Positions 36,052 through 47,480 of a stretch of 64,000 nucleotides of DNA are shown here, one piece after another. The stretch is taken from assembly GCA_022266195.1 (NCBI GenBank), contig WHVY01000002.1, positions 5,099,001-5,163,000 of the forward strand. Direction: 5' to 3'. Made by a program: the position numbers and the translations under genes. Each line of letters opens with the position of its first letter. Position 1 is the stretch's first letter. Origin of the DNA: Tetranychus cinnabarinus (lineage: Eukaryota > Arthropoda > Arachnida > Trombidiformes > Tetranychidae). The notes under the pieces are model-generated. The model did not search any database, was not told where the DNA came from, and saw only the letters and a program-made list of their open reading frames with translations.

Positions 36052-37833
36052 TCATTTATTGCTAGCAAACAAACTGTCTGTGTTAGGTTTGGAGTTCAAG
36101 CAAGTTCTGATGATGTTTAAAGGAAGAAAAGCTGAAGTGAAAGTTAACAACGGTTTGGAATCCTTTTGGCCAGCAGAGGAATAAGATACCATTTGACCCT
36201 TGGACTTCACTTTAGTATTAACGTCGAAACTAAGAAAATCTCTTGTGTAATTATTAATCAGGATAATTTTGTCACCAGCGGGACTTGAGGTAAACAGTGT
36301 ATTGTCAAAACTGAATTCCTTATCCAATAAGTAATATCTCCAAGTCTGTTTAAACTCTAAATAGCAAGTCTTTCTGATCTCGTATAATATAGATTTGTTT
36401 GACAGCAGGTAAATCTTATTGTTTGCAAGAGTTGCTTGGCATTTGTATTGAGGCGTATACCTTTTATAAATTTCGTAGTTCGGCATTGAATATTGATACC
36501 AACGTATTCCTTCAAAGCAAATCAATCAAAAGTTTCAGCCGATTCCAAGAGTAAAAATCGATCTCCATAATGGTCTTCTAGCTCTGGCTCATCGATAAGT
36601 TCGCCACCACTAAAACACAAAAGAAAATAGAAGTTAGAATTAAATATTTGATGATAGAAAATGAATTTGACTGAAGTAATAACGGTGATTGAGCATAATA
36701 TTGCTGTAATATTAATGTTGTTTCTATGAATATAAATATGAAAATTAATTGTAAATAGATTGGTAAATGTCCTGCAAATTAGTCAAAATCATTACTTACT
36801 ATTTGACGCTTCTAGCGATCCTTCTTTGCAATTCGTCATAAGATTCTAGCGGTGGAATCCAATTATATTTATTTTGTTTCCAGTCTATTCGAATAACTCT
36901 TCTTCCAGAATCGAAAAGAATATCAGAAACATGTTCATCATGGAAAAAATTTGAAGCAATTGACGTATCTTTCTTGATTACTTGACTAACCAGTTGTTTA
37001 AAGTTATTGTCAAGCACTTTGACTAGTAGATCTCCACTATCCAAGGTCTCAATCATGACGAAACAATTTTGCTTGGCTCGATTGTAAGTACATTCACAAT
37101 CGACCTTCCGAGGAGAGCAAAGTTTTGGCTCAAAACCTGAAGATTTGAACAATTCATTTTCTTTTATTTTAGAAAAATCATCCTCGTTCAAATGGCACCA
37201 TCGGATTAGTTTGAACAATCCTTTGAGATGGCACTTTCTAGTATCAATCTTGAAATTGACCCAACTAATGATTGCATTGAAAACTTGAATTTCTGAATTA
37301 ATCATCAGATCCAAACCACAAATATATTCAATCGTTTCAATAGGATAATATAACCAAAAAATTTTCCTAATGTTTTCATTCAGTTCAGTGAATGAGTTTG
37401 CTATCTTCAAGAAATGACGGCAAATGAAAGCAATAAGAGCACCAGAGGTCATTAACTTTGTTGTTTTGGTCACTTGAGGTAAAACAACTGGAAGATATTC
37501 AATTGTAAATTTATCACGAAAATATGTGAAACACTTTTTCGCAATCCCATCTAAACCCAAATAATCAGCCAGTTCGTACAAAGCCATTAAGTTATCCATC
37601 TCGATCAAGATCATAGTATAATCGCTTTCAACCCAATCGAAAATTATTTTGAAAGCTTGTTCATCGCAAACCAGTTCAACTTTGTTTTCCTTTGATTCCT
37701 TCAAATCATGACTCAACATCTTTTCAAAATAAGGTATTTTGCGAATTAGATTTTTACTAATTCGATATTCCAATGATTGATTAACTATTGTAAGTTGGTC
37801 AGTAGCTTCAATTGAATCCATGTTGGAACACAC
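36052..37833 (-). pseudogene. BTB-BACK gene, 1-bp frameshift early in exon 2
   Basis: Exon 1 (36800-37833, 344 codons, donor TA|GTAAGT) is fully open, with BTB (LKE at phi-x-E), BACK with an extra stretch near FTELNENIRKIF, and linker CSPRKVDCEC. Exon 2 starts at 36609. It reads in frame for 28 codons, then meets TGA at 36522-36524, where one base is missing compared with the related copy at 23525. After the lesion the frame is open to a normal end at 36052. So either the product is a protein of about 373 residues lacking the propeller, or this is a very young pseudogene, or it is a base-calling error. Confidence 0.75.
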
Positions 37834-38084
37834 GCAAACTCAACGAAATCCTTGAAATAACTCACAATGCACAATAAAGTTAAGCAATAAAGATTAGTTT
37901 GGATGATCTTTCTTCAAAGCTCACTAAAGTTATACTAGTGTTTCGATAAATGCTAAACACTCAACTACTGTGTCCTCTTGCAGAAACGTTTTTGACTCTC
38001 TTTTAAGGAAATTTTCACAGTCGCCCTCTAGTTTACAAATATATAATAGCTTATTAACAAAATTTACATTGACTCATTGGGTCG

Positions 38085-38280
38085 ATGGGTTAAAGTTAAA
38101 GTTATAAACTTATCAGATATTCTTTGACCATAAGCAGATCTGTTTTGACAATTACTGATTCGACCCATTGAACTCCATTTTCAGTTTTAACATTGTAACA
38201 ATAGATAGCTTTTGTGAACTTGTCAATAATAATTACTTCATCTTTATTAACTTGTGTGGAAGTTGTAAGTTTACTTTAAC
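38085..38280 (-). pseudogene. Relic of a BTB gene exon 2
   Basis: About 190 bp that match 1790-1985 of the gene at 1757 (shared TCAGATATTCTTTGACCAT and ATTACTGATTCGACCCAT blocks), with small deletions. It lies just downstream of ENaC copy 2, whereas the source-type exon lies downstream of ENaC copy 1, so the two were duplicated together. Confidence 0.78.
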
Positions 38281-38308
38281 GTGATCAACGAGAAGAAATG
38301 CAAATCCG

Positions 38309-39541
38309 TTATGACCAGCCTTTCGTGCGAGTAACTGGCTCATTATTCAGACTCTCAACGTCAACAGCACTTCTTTTGTCAAAGGTTAAGCAGAGCAATC
38401 GGCTAACAGAAAGCAATTGACCCATTATGCTGATACCAAACCAAGTAGCAAATAGACTGCCAGTCAGAATGAGATAATCAAACAGGGGAAAATCAGGTTT
38501 ACTCTCAGTTAAAGAATCGAGTTCAGATGTAGCCATAAAATGGATTTTTATTTGTTCATTGCCACTTGCAGTATCCTGAAGATTTGTAGTCATTTTGAAT
38601 GAGTATCGAACTGAGTTACACCTTGGTTGAGTCACCAGCGCTAGACAATCCTCGTAAATTTCAAGGGCTGAACTGTTTTGATTGAGATAAGGAGAGTTGA
38701 AATGCAATTTTGTGTGCTTATCTAAAGGTACTGCAGTTGCAAAGGAAAGCAATCCCGTTCGATTGAGAGAGTTGTGATTAAGACAATCTTCAAACACTTG
38801 ACGTCGATCATAGTTTTTACACATTGTTTTGTACGGAGGAGGCAACAAGTTTTCCGTGTGTTTCGTGAAACGAACGCCACACGATGTTAGCTTCCCCTTA
38901 TTGGTAATAGTATAAGCATGTAGACTACTATCCTCGACCAATGCTTTTCCTGGATAAACCAATTTCATCAACATTACTGTAGCGTTCAAACTAAAATCTA
39001 ATAAATAGTTTGAATTAAAAACAACGGCTTTAGATCGAGATACTCTAAGTGGTAAACCAGAAGAGTCCAAACAACGAAGCTCGAGTACCAGATATGAAGC
39101 TGAAGCTTTTTTAGTTACATTACATTTTCCAGTCTCTAAAGGATCTTCTGATGATTCAGACCAATAAATTTTATTTATGAATCTTTCAACTGGATACGAG
39201 TGCTCGGCGATATCAGATAATGGCAATAAGTGACCGAATGATTTGGAAAATAAAACAGAATTCGTTAAATAACCATCACAATCGTCCTTATCAGAAAACT
39301 TACGACAAATGGCATCAAAACTAGACTTATATTTTGTTCGTAAAAAGTTGAGATCAAACGCAAATTGATATGGAATCAATAATCGAACTTCTGGAATTTC
39401 AATTTCATTTGCAATATAATTTATCACTTCTTTACGAACATCGAATCGAAGATAATTACGTGTTAACAAATAAAATTGAAAAATGAATATCACAAGACAA
39501 AAGGTTCGAATTGAAGTTGCGAATATTGTTCTCCTTTCCAT
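38309..39541 (-). CDS. DEG/ENaC-like cation channel subunit, copy 2
   Basis: Single-exon frame of 410 codons, about 89% identical to the copy at 4153 and without indels. The same TM1, LPPPYKTMCKNY block, cysteines and GIS in TM2 are kept, so both copies appear to be under constraint. The differences (about 45) cluster partly in the extracellular loop between about 140 and 225. The N-terminal ATG is the same as in copy 1. Role inferred as for copy 1. Confidence 0.78.
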   Translation of the reverse strand: MERRTIFATSIRTFCLVIFIFQFYLLTRNYLRFDVRKEVINYIANEIEIPEVRLLIPYQFAFDLNFLRTKYKSSFDAICRKFSDKDDCDGYLTNSVLFSKSFGHLLPLSDIAEHSYPVERFINKIYWSESSEDPLETGKCNVTKKASASYLVLELRCLDSSGLPLRVSRSKAVVFNSNYLLDFSLNATVMLMKLVYPGKALVEDSSLHAYTITNKGKLTSCGVRFTKHTENLLPPPYKTMCKNYDRRQVFEDCLNHNSLNRTGLLSFATAVPLDKHTKLHFNSPYLNQNSSALEIYEDCLALVTQPRCNSVRYSFKMTTNLQDTASGNEQIKIHFMATSELDSLTESKPDFPLFDYLILTGSLFATWFGISIMGQLLSVSRLLCLTFDKRSAVDVESLNNEPVTRTKGWS

Positions 39542-40260
39542 GTTATTGAATTTTCACTAAGAAATCATTGAACAATCTGAGATTATTTTCTGTAGATTCC
39601 AGTTAAGCAACTTTTTTTGAAGAAGTTTTTTTGCAATGAACATAATTATATTAATAGAATCAGCATTTATTCAGCATCTATTAACGCTCATTCATCATTA
39701 ATGTTGCTTTTTGTGTCTCATTTCGAAGAGTTTCAATTTTAACTTACAATGTTACATTAAAATTATTAAACACCGAAAAGCATTAAATTCAATTTGTAGT
39801 AAACACAATTGACGACATGATAAGTATAATAAGTATAATAGTTTAATTAGTAATAATGTGTTGGGTAAAATAATGATAGAATAGAAATAGAAACATTGAA
39901 ATCAATATTGGAAAACTAATTGATAGTTAAAATTTCATAATAAGCAATCAATACTTTTCCCAACAATAATTTTTCAGAGCTTAATGATCGTAATGATTGA
40001 TGAAAAAACCTCTTTCGACAAAGAAAATTAATATTAAGACTTTTCGTCATTTCATTTTCACTCTTCGAAGTAAGAAAGGTGATCAAAGCTGTGAGGAACA
40101 AAAAAACTGCCATCGATTTTCTGATTCTGCTAATTATAAGATATTTTTTCAAAAAATGTTGTAAATTTATAAATTGATATCATTGAACATTGAGACAATT
40201 GGTAAACTAACCATTACCAACAGTTTGATTATCGAACGCATTAACTAGTTAGTACGCTTA
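39542..40260. other. 5' flank of ENaC copy 2, duplicated region
   Basis: Non-coding; aligns in patches with 5386-6000. The short minus-strand frame at 39916-40152 has no counterpart frame in the other copy, so it is not supported as a gene. Confidence 0.6.
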
Positions 40261-40264
40261 TAAG

Positions 40265-40425
40265 TTATGCAAAGCAAGTGATTTGCGTCAAGCAATCGGC
40301 CCATTGACAGCATCTTATTTGTTCTTTATCCACTATCACATCTTGAGAAGTTTCATTTACTGTGAATAGATATCGAACTGAAGTGCACATTGACTGAGTC
40401 ACAATCGATTTACAGTTCTAGTAAA
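40265..40425 (-). pseudogene. DEG/ENaC relic, C-terminal part
   Basis: Antisense similarity to about 38390-38660: AGCAATCGGC..CCCATTGAC, TTATTTGTTC, and TATCGAACTGA.GT.CACATTG match blocks from TM2 and the extracellular loop. Large deletions separate the blocks and the frame is lost. A further former ENaC copy. Confidence 0.7.
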
Positions 40426-40790
40426 TATGGAACATGAACTTGAAACAGAGACTCGAACTCTTGTAGACTTATCAAAAAAATACCTCTATTATCATAAAAT
40501 CGCTTGGAAGTGAGAAGTAAATTTTCAAAGTCCATTTTGTTTCTAAACAGACTCATTCTGATACTCATGTTAATAATGTAAATGTTGCAATATATGAACT
40601 CAAGCTCATCTGTTAGCATGTAAATATTATTGTCCAATACAGTTGCGTGAAAATCATTCTCATAGCTCTTGAAATGAGCTTCAATTTCATCAATATCATT
40701 CGCCAGATATATCAATACACTTTCCTGCAGTGCAAATCAAAATAAACTAACCATCAGCTTCAAGATGTGAACTTCCAGGAATATCATATT
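40410..40790 (-). pseudogene. Relic of a BTB gene exon 2
   Basis: Reads from the start-side fragment (AGCTTC..TGCAAATC, about 40725-40760) through ATVLDNNIYMLTDELEFIYCNI to NLLLTSKRFYDNR, then decays near 40480 into the ENaC relic. It is the closest match to the damaged exon 2 at 6210-6640 and corresponds to it within the ENaC segmental duplication. Confidence 0.78.
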
Positions 40791-40894
40791 TCTAGATATC
40801 GATATGGAGACTTTCTACTGTATTGGCCAATGCTTATCTCACTATTATACATGCACCGAAACCTGCCAGTTAGACTAATTTTTCAATGGTCCAA

Positions 40895-40990
40895 ATTTGC
40901 TCGATTAAGACAGATTGAAAATCATGAAATATGCTGCTCGATGAATAGTTTAAATAAGCTATTTCAATCGACTCTAAATTACTAACAGGC
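40895..40990. repeat. Dispersed repeat B, copy 1
   Basis: AAATTTGCTCGATTAAG followed by ATTGAAAATCATGAA and ATGCTGCTCGA recurs at 51220-51315; a more distant version occurs at 50560-50640. Nature unknown. Confidence 0.6.
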
Positions 40991-41392
40991 GGTAGAGTGG
41001 AATATTTCCCCACCACGACCATAGACCATCAATAATTAATAATTTATTAATATTCTACACACTAAAAAGTATGAGGCTGTAAACTCAATGCAAAGATTGT
41101 TCCAGTTGAACCAGAAAAGTCGAAATTGAATTGAATTGAATTGCTTTAATAGGAGGTCGGTAAATAATACAATGAATTAAAATAATATTTATTCTTAATT
41201 TCACTTTAATCGAGGAAAATGTTGAACGAAGAAATAGTTTCTAACAAGATAATTCCGTTCTAATTAATCTTATTGTAGCTGAAACAAAAAGTTTAGCTTT
41301 AAGAAGTGAAATGAAAAAGAAAGTTTAGAATCATTTGAAACATTCCAATGAGTTTTTTGTACTCTTAGTATAAATAATTATGTAAAACATTG
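40991..41392. other. Intergenic spacer
   Basis: About 400 bp. The part from 41150 aligns with 3' flanks of the genes at 11389 and 25774. No gene. Confidence 0.55.
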
Positions 41393-43129
41393 TTATTTCT
41401 TCGAATTCTCATTATGGGCCAAGCAAGTCCTCATAGTATCCAAAGATATGAAAGCCGAGGTTAAAGTCAACAGCTTATTAGTTGAATCTTGGACATCAGG
41501 AAATTTACGGTTACAATTGCCGAATCGACCCATTGAACTCCATTGTGAAGTGTTGACGTTGAAAGAAAAGGCATCCTTTGTGGACTTATCAATCAAGATA
41601 ACTCTATCATCATTAGCTTTTCTAGAAGTTAAAAGACAATTCTCGAAGCGCAGTCTATTGTTAAACCATTCAAGTCCGATAACTGATTTCTTGTTTGTAT
41701 CAATATTCAAATTGATGAAATCGGATTCTGACAGTAAGTAAATATTATCGTCTAAAATAGTTGCGCGGAAATGGTTCACTCCATCCGTTTGAAAATATTT
41801 CGCAATCAGTTCGGCTCTTGCTGGCGAGCTTTCAACAGATGAAAAATCATCACAAATCAACACAAACTTTTCACTAGCTTCGAAAAGGCAAAGGCCATAG
41901 CAACGAAATTTATCTAGACATTTCTCATCCGGAAGAACAAATCCAAGGGCTATACTGAAATTTCAGTTAAACAAGATGAAGCAAGATAGACATTAGAGAA
42001 AGTTATAAGTAACTGAATCTCAAAAATGACTCGGCAGTAATAAAAATAAGACAAATGTTTCAAAGATGAGATAATTGCATATGACAATCAAATGGTGTGA
42101 AACATGAGATTTTAAAACAATTACTTACTGATTGCTCTCTTGAATGCAATTAAGAATTTTAATGGAATAGGTTTTGCATTGTGATTTATCAAGCAAACGA
42201 TATTCATTGCGTTTCCAATCAATTCGAACTCCTTCCTTACCAGAATCCAAAAAGATATCAGAGACATGTTCATCAGGAAAAACGTCAATAGTCTTACTAT
42301 TGTTTAATTTGATGACTTTTTCCATCAATGGATAAAAATTATTGTCATTTACTATGATTCGCAAGCTTGTAGCATTTATTTTGTAAATTCCAATGAAATG
42401 CTCTTGCTTGGCTCGGTTGCCGGTGATATCACAATCACATTTTTTAGAAGAGCATAATTTTGAAGGATGGAAACTTAAAGATTGGGTCTTCTCCTTTATT
42501 TTGGATAAATCTTTATCTTTCAAATAGCACCATCGAACTAACTTTAACAATTTTTTAAGATGGTACTTTGCCGAATCAGCGTGGCAATTCCCCCACCTCA
42601 TGATCGCGTCGAAAACTTGAATTTCTGAATCAATCATCAGATCCAAAGCACAAATGTACTCTATTGTTTCAACAGGATAACTTGAAAAAACACATGTGTC
42701 CGCTATCTTCAAGAAATAGCGACAGATGAAAGCATTGAGGTGACTCGAGTTTATCAATTTAGATACTGGAGTCACTTGAGGTATAACAACAGGAAGATGT
42801 TCAATTGTAAAATTTTCATTGAAATAGTTGATACAATCTTGCAGCAAATCATCTTTTATCCCGAAATAGTCCAGCATGTTGTACAGATGTATTACATAAT
42901 CCATCTCGATGAATATATCACCCAATTCAAGCCAATTGAGAAACGATTTTAAAGCCTTTTCATCAAAATCCAACACGACTTCGTTTTCCTTTGATTCCTT
43001 CAAATCCAGGCTCAACATCTTCTCAAAATAAGCTACGTTGCGAATTAATTGTTTACTAATTACATGTTCCTTCGATCGATTAACTATTGTAAGCTGGTCA
43101 TCAGTCTCCATAAAATCCATATTGGACAC
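41393..43129 (-). CDS. BTB-BACK-Kelch-like protein, two exons, intact
   Basis: Exon 1 is 42129-43129 (CA|GTAAGT) and exon 2 is 41393-41954 (ATTTCAG|T), phase 2, 520 residues. The family start MDF is codon 4. BTB keeps LKES at phi-x-E. BACK is followed by linker CSSKKCDCD. Exon 2 begins HIALGFVLPDEKC and ends with an ISLDTMRTCLAHN tail. It is the only intact member of the trio with 11389 and 25774 that lacks the insertions or lesions of the other two. Confidence 0.88.
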
Positions 43130-44220
43130 AAAATTAAATCAAAAACAAATTTTCTTGAGAAACAACTTTAAGATTTTTATGATTTTCAAATGATGAACAG
43201 ATTATTTGTATCAGTAAGCTTGAGTGGCTCAGATAGTGTCTTTAAGGGTTGAGCAGCAAACTTGAAAATATAAAAACCGTCAGAGAAAACCAGGCTTTAA
43301 ATTGGTCATCTGTTTGTATCAGCATAAGGAGTGACCGGAAAGTTTCTGGCGATTGACTTTTTCCCCTTCTAACGTTATGCGCAAACACACTGTTTGGATT
43401 GTGTGAACCAGAAAAAGTTAGTTTGAACGATCCTGAGAATAGGCCATTTCGTCTATTCTTCCTAATATTCTCCTTTTTAGCCTTTAACCTCTAATTGAAT
43501 TTAAACTTTAAATTTTTAAGATAAGATAATGAAAACTCACAGCAACTTGATTCTCTGGACTGTATAACAGAATAATTTGTTAAATGATATCTCCTCAAGA
43601 TAATTGTTGCGCTATTTAAAATGGCCTGGACAACTATTGATAATTGGCTTAAAAATATCATTAAGTCATCCGATACATGCCATCAACTTGTTAGACAATT
43701 TAAATTGACCCGAATCAATTTGTGAGAAGCTTATCCTAGAAAAATCTTGTAATTGGATTTCCATTACTAATTGACTTAATTAATACAAATTGAATTGATC
43801 ATTTTAGTGGTAAGTTAAGGAGTGTGAACAGAAGATGAATTGTTAATGATGAAGGGTACATTACAAAGTGAGAAAGCAAACGTTGGGAATAGTTTTACAT
43901 CAATTTTCAATAGATCAAAGACATGACTTAAATAAACTTTTGGATAAAAATGCCCTTTTGCTATAGCATTGTTATAACATTGAGTCTTTAGCTGCCCTAG
44001 TCTGCATTGAATCTAAAAAATCAATCTTTTCGATGCAAGGTTATGGATATATGAATGATAATTTACCTCATAAGTATCCATAATTTACATGAATAATGTA
44101 CTCACAATGTTAGGAAATAATCTTGTTATTTGTAAGTCAGTCAATTAGAGTTGAAAAATATAATAAATCCAAGAGACCCAATAAATCAAAAATCATATAA
44201 GTACCAAAAAAGCTCTACTT
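43130..44220. repeat. Spacer with half MITE and conserved block
   Basis: 43336-43420 is the left half of the MITE-like element (GGAAAGTTTCTGGCG). 43430-44180 is the conserved intergenic block shared with 27780-28310 and 62965-63865. No intact gene. Confidence 0.65.
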
Positions 44221-44224
44221 TATT

Positions 44225-46018
44225 GTATGAATTTACGTTTCAAGAAAAGGTTGATCGAGTCTGTTGATACAAATCCAAAAGTAAAAGTTTTAAGGGCACA
44301 AGATTCCTTTTGGTATTCCGCAGATTTGCTTTTACAATCAATGATTCAACCGATTGATTTCCATCTCTCAGTGCTGGCATTGAAACAGAAAACATCTTTT
44401 GTGATCTTATCAATCAAAATAACTCCATCATCATTAGCTTGCTTGGATGTTAAAAGTAGCTTATTAAATTCCAATTTTTCTTTAAACCTTTGAAATTCAA
44501 TCTTTTTAAACACGAGATTACGATCAATGTCGAACTGGAAAAACTCGAGTTTATCTGTCAGCATATAAATTTTTTTATCCAAAATAGTTGCCAGGTAAGT
44601 ATGTCCATTGCATTTGAATTGAGAATTAATATCTGAAATAGATGGATTCTCCCAACATCCGAACTGGTATAGCTCTTTACGAACAAGAGTAAACTTTTCG
44701 TTAGCATCGAGAAGTGAACCTTCATAAGTAAGATTTCTATCTACGAGATATAATTGAGTCTTTGTCGACACAAAACGATTCTCACTGAAATGTGAAAAAA
44801 ATTAAATAAATAGTAATAGTTTTCAGAGTTATAAAGTAAAAGAAGCTTCTCGTTAGTTACAGACAGTAACTCATTCTAGAAAAGATATACACCAATAGAT
44901 ACATGTAAGATACTTATTCATATTTTTTTAGTTTCTCCATTGCAATGTATCTACAAGAATGTAAGCAAATGGGTAATGCAGAAAGGCAAATAAGCTAATT
45001 TAAAAAATCGATTACTAACCTTTGTTGCTCTTCAGAAATGCATCTTATCATTTTAAGACAATGTGATTTATAAGCTGAATAATCAAACAACCGATATTTA
45101 TTCTGCTTCCAATCAATTCGAATCATTTTCGTTCTAGAATCAAATGAAATATCAGAAACATGTTTACCATGTAAAAGATGCAAAGGCATTGATTCATCTG
45201 ATTGAATAACTTGGTTAATCAATGGCAACAAATCATCATCAAGAACTTTGAATCGCAAATTTTTGTCAATCAATTCTTCAATTGCGACAAAACAACCTTG
45301 TTTAGTTCGGTCGATACTGCATTTACAATTAGTTTTGTCAGTAGAGCATATTTCAGGTGCAACGACGTAAGATTTAATTAATATATTTTTTTTTATTTTC
45401 GATAAATCCTTATCTTTCAAATGGCACCAACGGAAAACTTTAACAATCCTTTAAGATGAGCTATTTTCTTGAGCTAGCCTTGAATTTGACCCATTTTTTG
45501 ATTGCTTTGAAAACTTGGTACTCTGAATGAACCATCAAATCCAAAGCACAAATGTACTCAATTGTTTCAAAAGGGTTCTCACACCAATAAGTTGTGTTGA
45601 CGATTTTAAAGAAATGGCGACAGATGAAAGAATTGATAGCACCAGAATTTATCAATTTAGATGTAGAAGTGACTTGAGGTATAATAACAGGAAGATGTTC
45701 GCTAGAAAAATTTGCAAAAAAATAACGAGAACAATCTTGCATTAAATGATCTTTTATCCCGAAATAGTCAGCCACGTTGCACAGGTTTATTATATAATCC
45801 ATCTCGATGAGGATATCACCGAATTCAATCCAATTGAGAAGCCACTTGAAAGCCTTTTCATCAAAATTTAGTTCAACTTTGTTTTCCTTTGATTCCAAAC
45901 ATTCATGGCTCAACATCTTTTCGAAATAAGGTATTCTACGAATTAAATTTTTACTGATGCGGTGTTCTGTGGATCGATTCACTATTGTAAGTTGGTCATC
46001 AGTCTCTAATGAATCCAT
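44225..46018 (-). pseudogene. BTB gene with several lesions
   Basis: Exon 1 runs 45020-46018 (donor AG|GTTAGT). After SSRK an in-frame TAG replaces the conserved Cys codon (near 45461), and a 1-bp loss near 45435 shifts the frame. The rest (44999-45420) is open in the other frame, with linker CSTDKTNCKC. Exon 2 (from 44784) is open to a TGA at 44346-44348 where relatives have Arg (SIGRI), followed by a recognisable tail to about 44225. At least three lesions, so a pseudogene. Confidence 0.85.
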
Positions 46019-46650
46019 AGTTGAACACTTAATTCGAAAAATGAAATGTTTAAATAATACGTATCAATTAGTCAGATTTAACCTAAAGAATTAGTTTAAC
46101 AGATGATTTTTTAATTTGACATGCATTTAGTGAAGCATCAAATTAGAGCGATTGAAAGCGTTAAGAAACTAAGAGACAAGACGAGGCTCGCAGATGATAC
46201 ACTAACAAAACTGACTCATTCAATGCAAACTCAGAATTTGATGAAACCTGAGCCAGCCATTCGAGCCAATCAGTGAGAGTTTTTATTTTACGTCAGCTTA
46301 ATTAGATGTGGGCGATTATTTTACAATTAGGTAATCGATTATAATAAATAAAATTCTATTAAAATATTGATTAGAAAACAAAAACTAACAACGAAACTCG
46401 GTAACATGAAAAACAAACAATTCAATATCTAATATGACTGGATATCATTTATTCAATTAGCTAAATACGAATTTTTCAACCAATATGATTGTCCACCTTC
46501 AAGTTTAATTTTTTGACTATTTATCTGAACCACTGAAATTCACTCAAGTTAGGAATTATTCGACTGAAATCACAAAATTCGTATTATATTTATAATAACG
46601 TGTAGAAGATTAGAAAAAACGGTAGAACCAACAACAGAAAATATCGATAC
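46019..46650. other. Intergenic spacer
   Basis: AT-rich, no gene recognised. It separates the minus-strand array from the single plus-strand relic. Confidence 0.5.
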
Positions 46651-46654
46651 ATTC

Positions 46655-47070
46655 GATCAACATTAGTTTCTACCTGTTACTATATCTCAAGTGACTTCTA
46701 ACAACTGTAACACTTGTAAGTTGATCAACTCTGGTTCTCTTAATGCTTTCATTTGCCGTTATTTGCAAAAATAATGAATAAAGCGTTTGGTTGGATTGCC
46801 CTATTGAGATCATTGTATATGGATCTCATGATTTATTCTGAAGGGCTAGTTCCCGATGCAATTATGAAAGAGTCAAATCATAGTCTGATTTCAAAAAATA
46901 AGATCTGAAGAAATTGTATAAGTCTATTCGTTGAAAGATGAAGATTTTGACAAATAAAGGACAATAAATAAGTTTTTATCATGAAACTTTGAACCAAAAT
47001 TATGCTGCGACAAATCTGCTTATAATTGCAGTATTGATCGAACCATACAGAACTATTTTATGCCATTAAA
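46655..47070 (+). pseudogene. Inverted BTB-BACK relic on the plus strand
   Basis: Forward translation in mixed frames gives QVTSNNCNTCKLINSGSLN, then FICRY, SVWLDCPIE, DLMIYSE..V.DAIMK, LKDEDF, and FEPKLCCDK...NCSIDRT..NYFM. These are the BACK domain and Cys linker of the family in the correct order. Frameshifts and stops are scattered throughout. It is the only member found on the plus strand, so a small inversion or inverted duplication occurred here. Confidence 0.8.
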
Positions 47071-47084
47071 AGATATTTCCTATT

Positions 47085-47480
47085 CTTTCTGCCATCCTCC
47101 TCCTTCAACCTTTAATTGAATTTAAACTTTAAATTTTCTCATGTTGTAATGGAAATAGCTGCTATATTCTCTGGTCTGTGTAACAAAATAAGTTTTTAAA
47201 TGATATCTCTCAAAGATAATTGTTTCCCGAATCAAAAATGGTTGAGATTGATTATACGCCTGTTTGCAGGCATAACTCAGGAACGGCTTACAATTGGCTT
47301 TCAACCTCGGAAAAGTATCATTGGTTTATCTGATGCAGTTATTATTATATTACATTTAGTTGTTAGGATTAAATTGACCCAAGCTTATCCTAGAAGAATC
47401 CTTTAATTTGATTTTAATTAATACTTACGACTAGCTTTTTAACTTAGGTTTTGTTGAATCATTTCATCAACAAGCTGCAA
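47085..47480. repeat. Conserved intergenic block, partial copy
   Basis: Aligns with 43440-43790 (AACCTTTAATTGAATTTAAA, ATTCTCTGG..TGTGTAACA, AAAAATGG.TGAGAT) in the same orientation as the other copies, although the relic immediately before it is inverted. Confidence 0.65.

Noticed and set aside
39916..40152. 78-codon minus-strand frame upstream of ENaC copy 2
   Set aside because: The duplicated flank of copy 1 (5700-5900) does not keep the frame.
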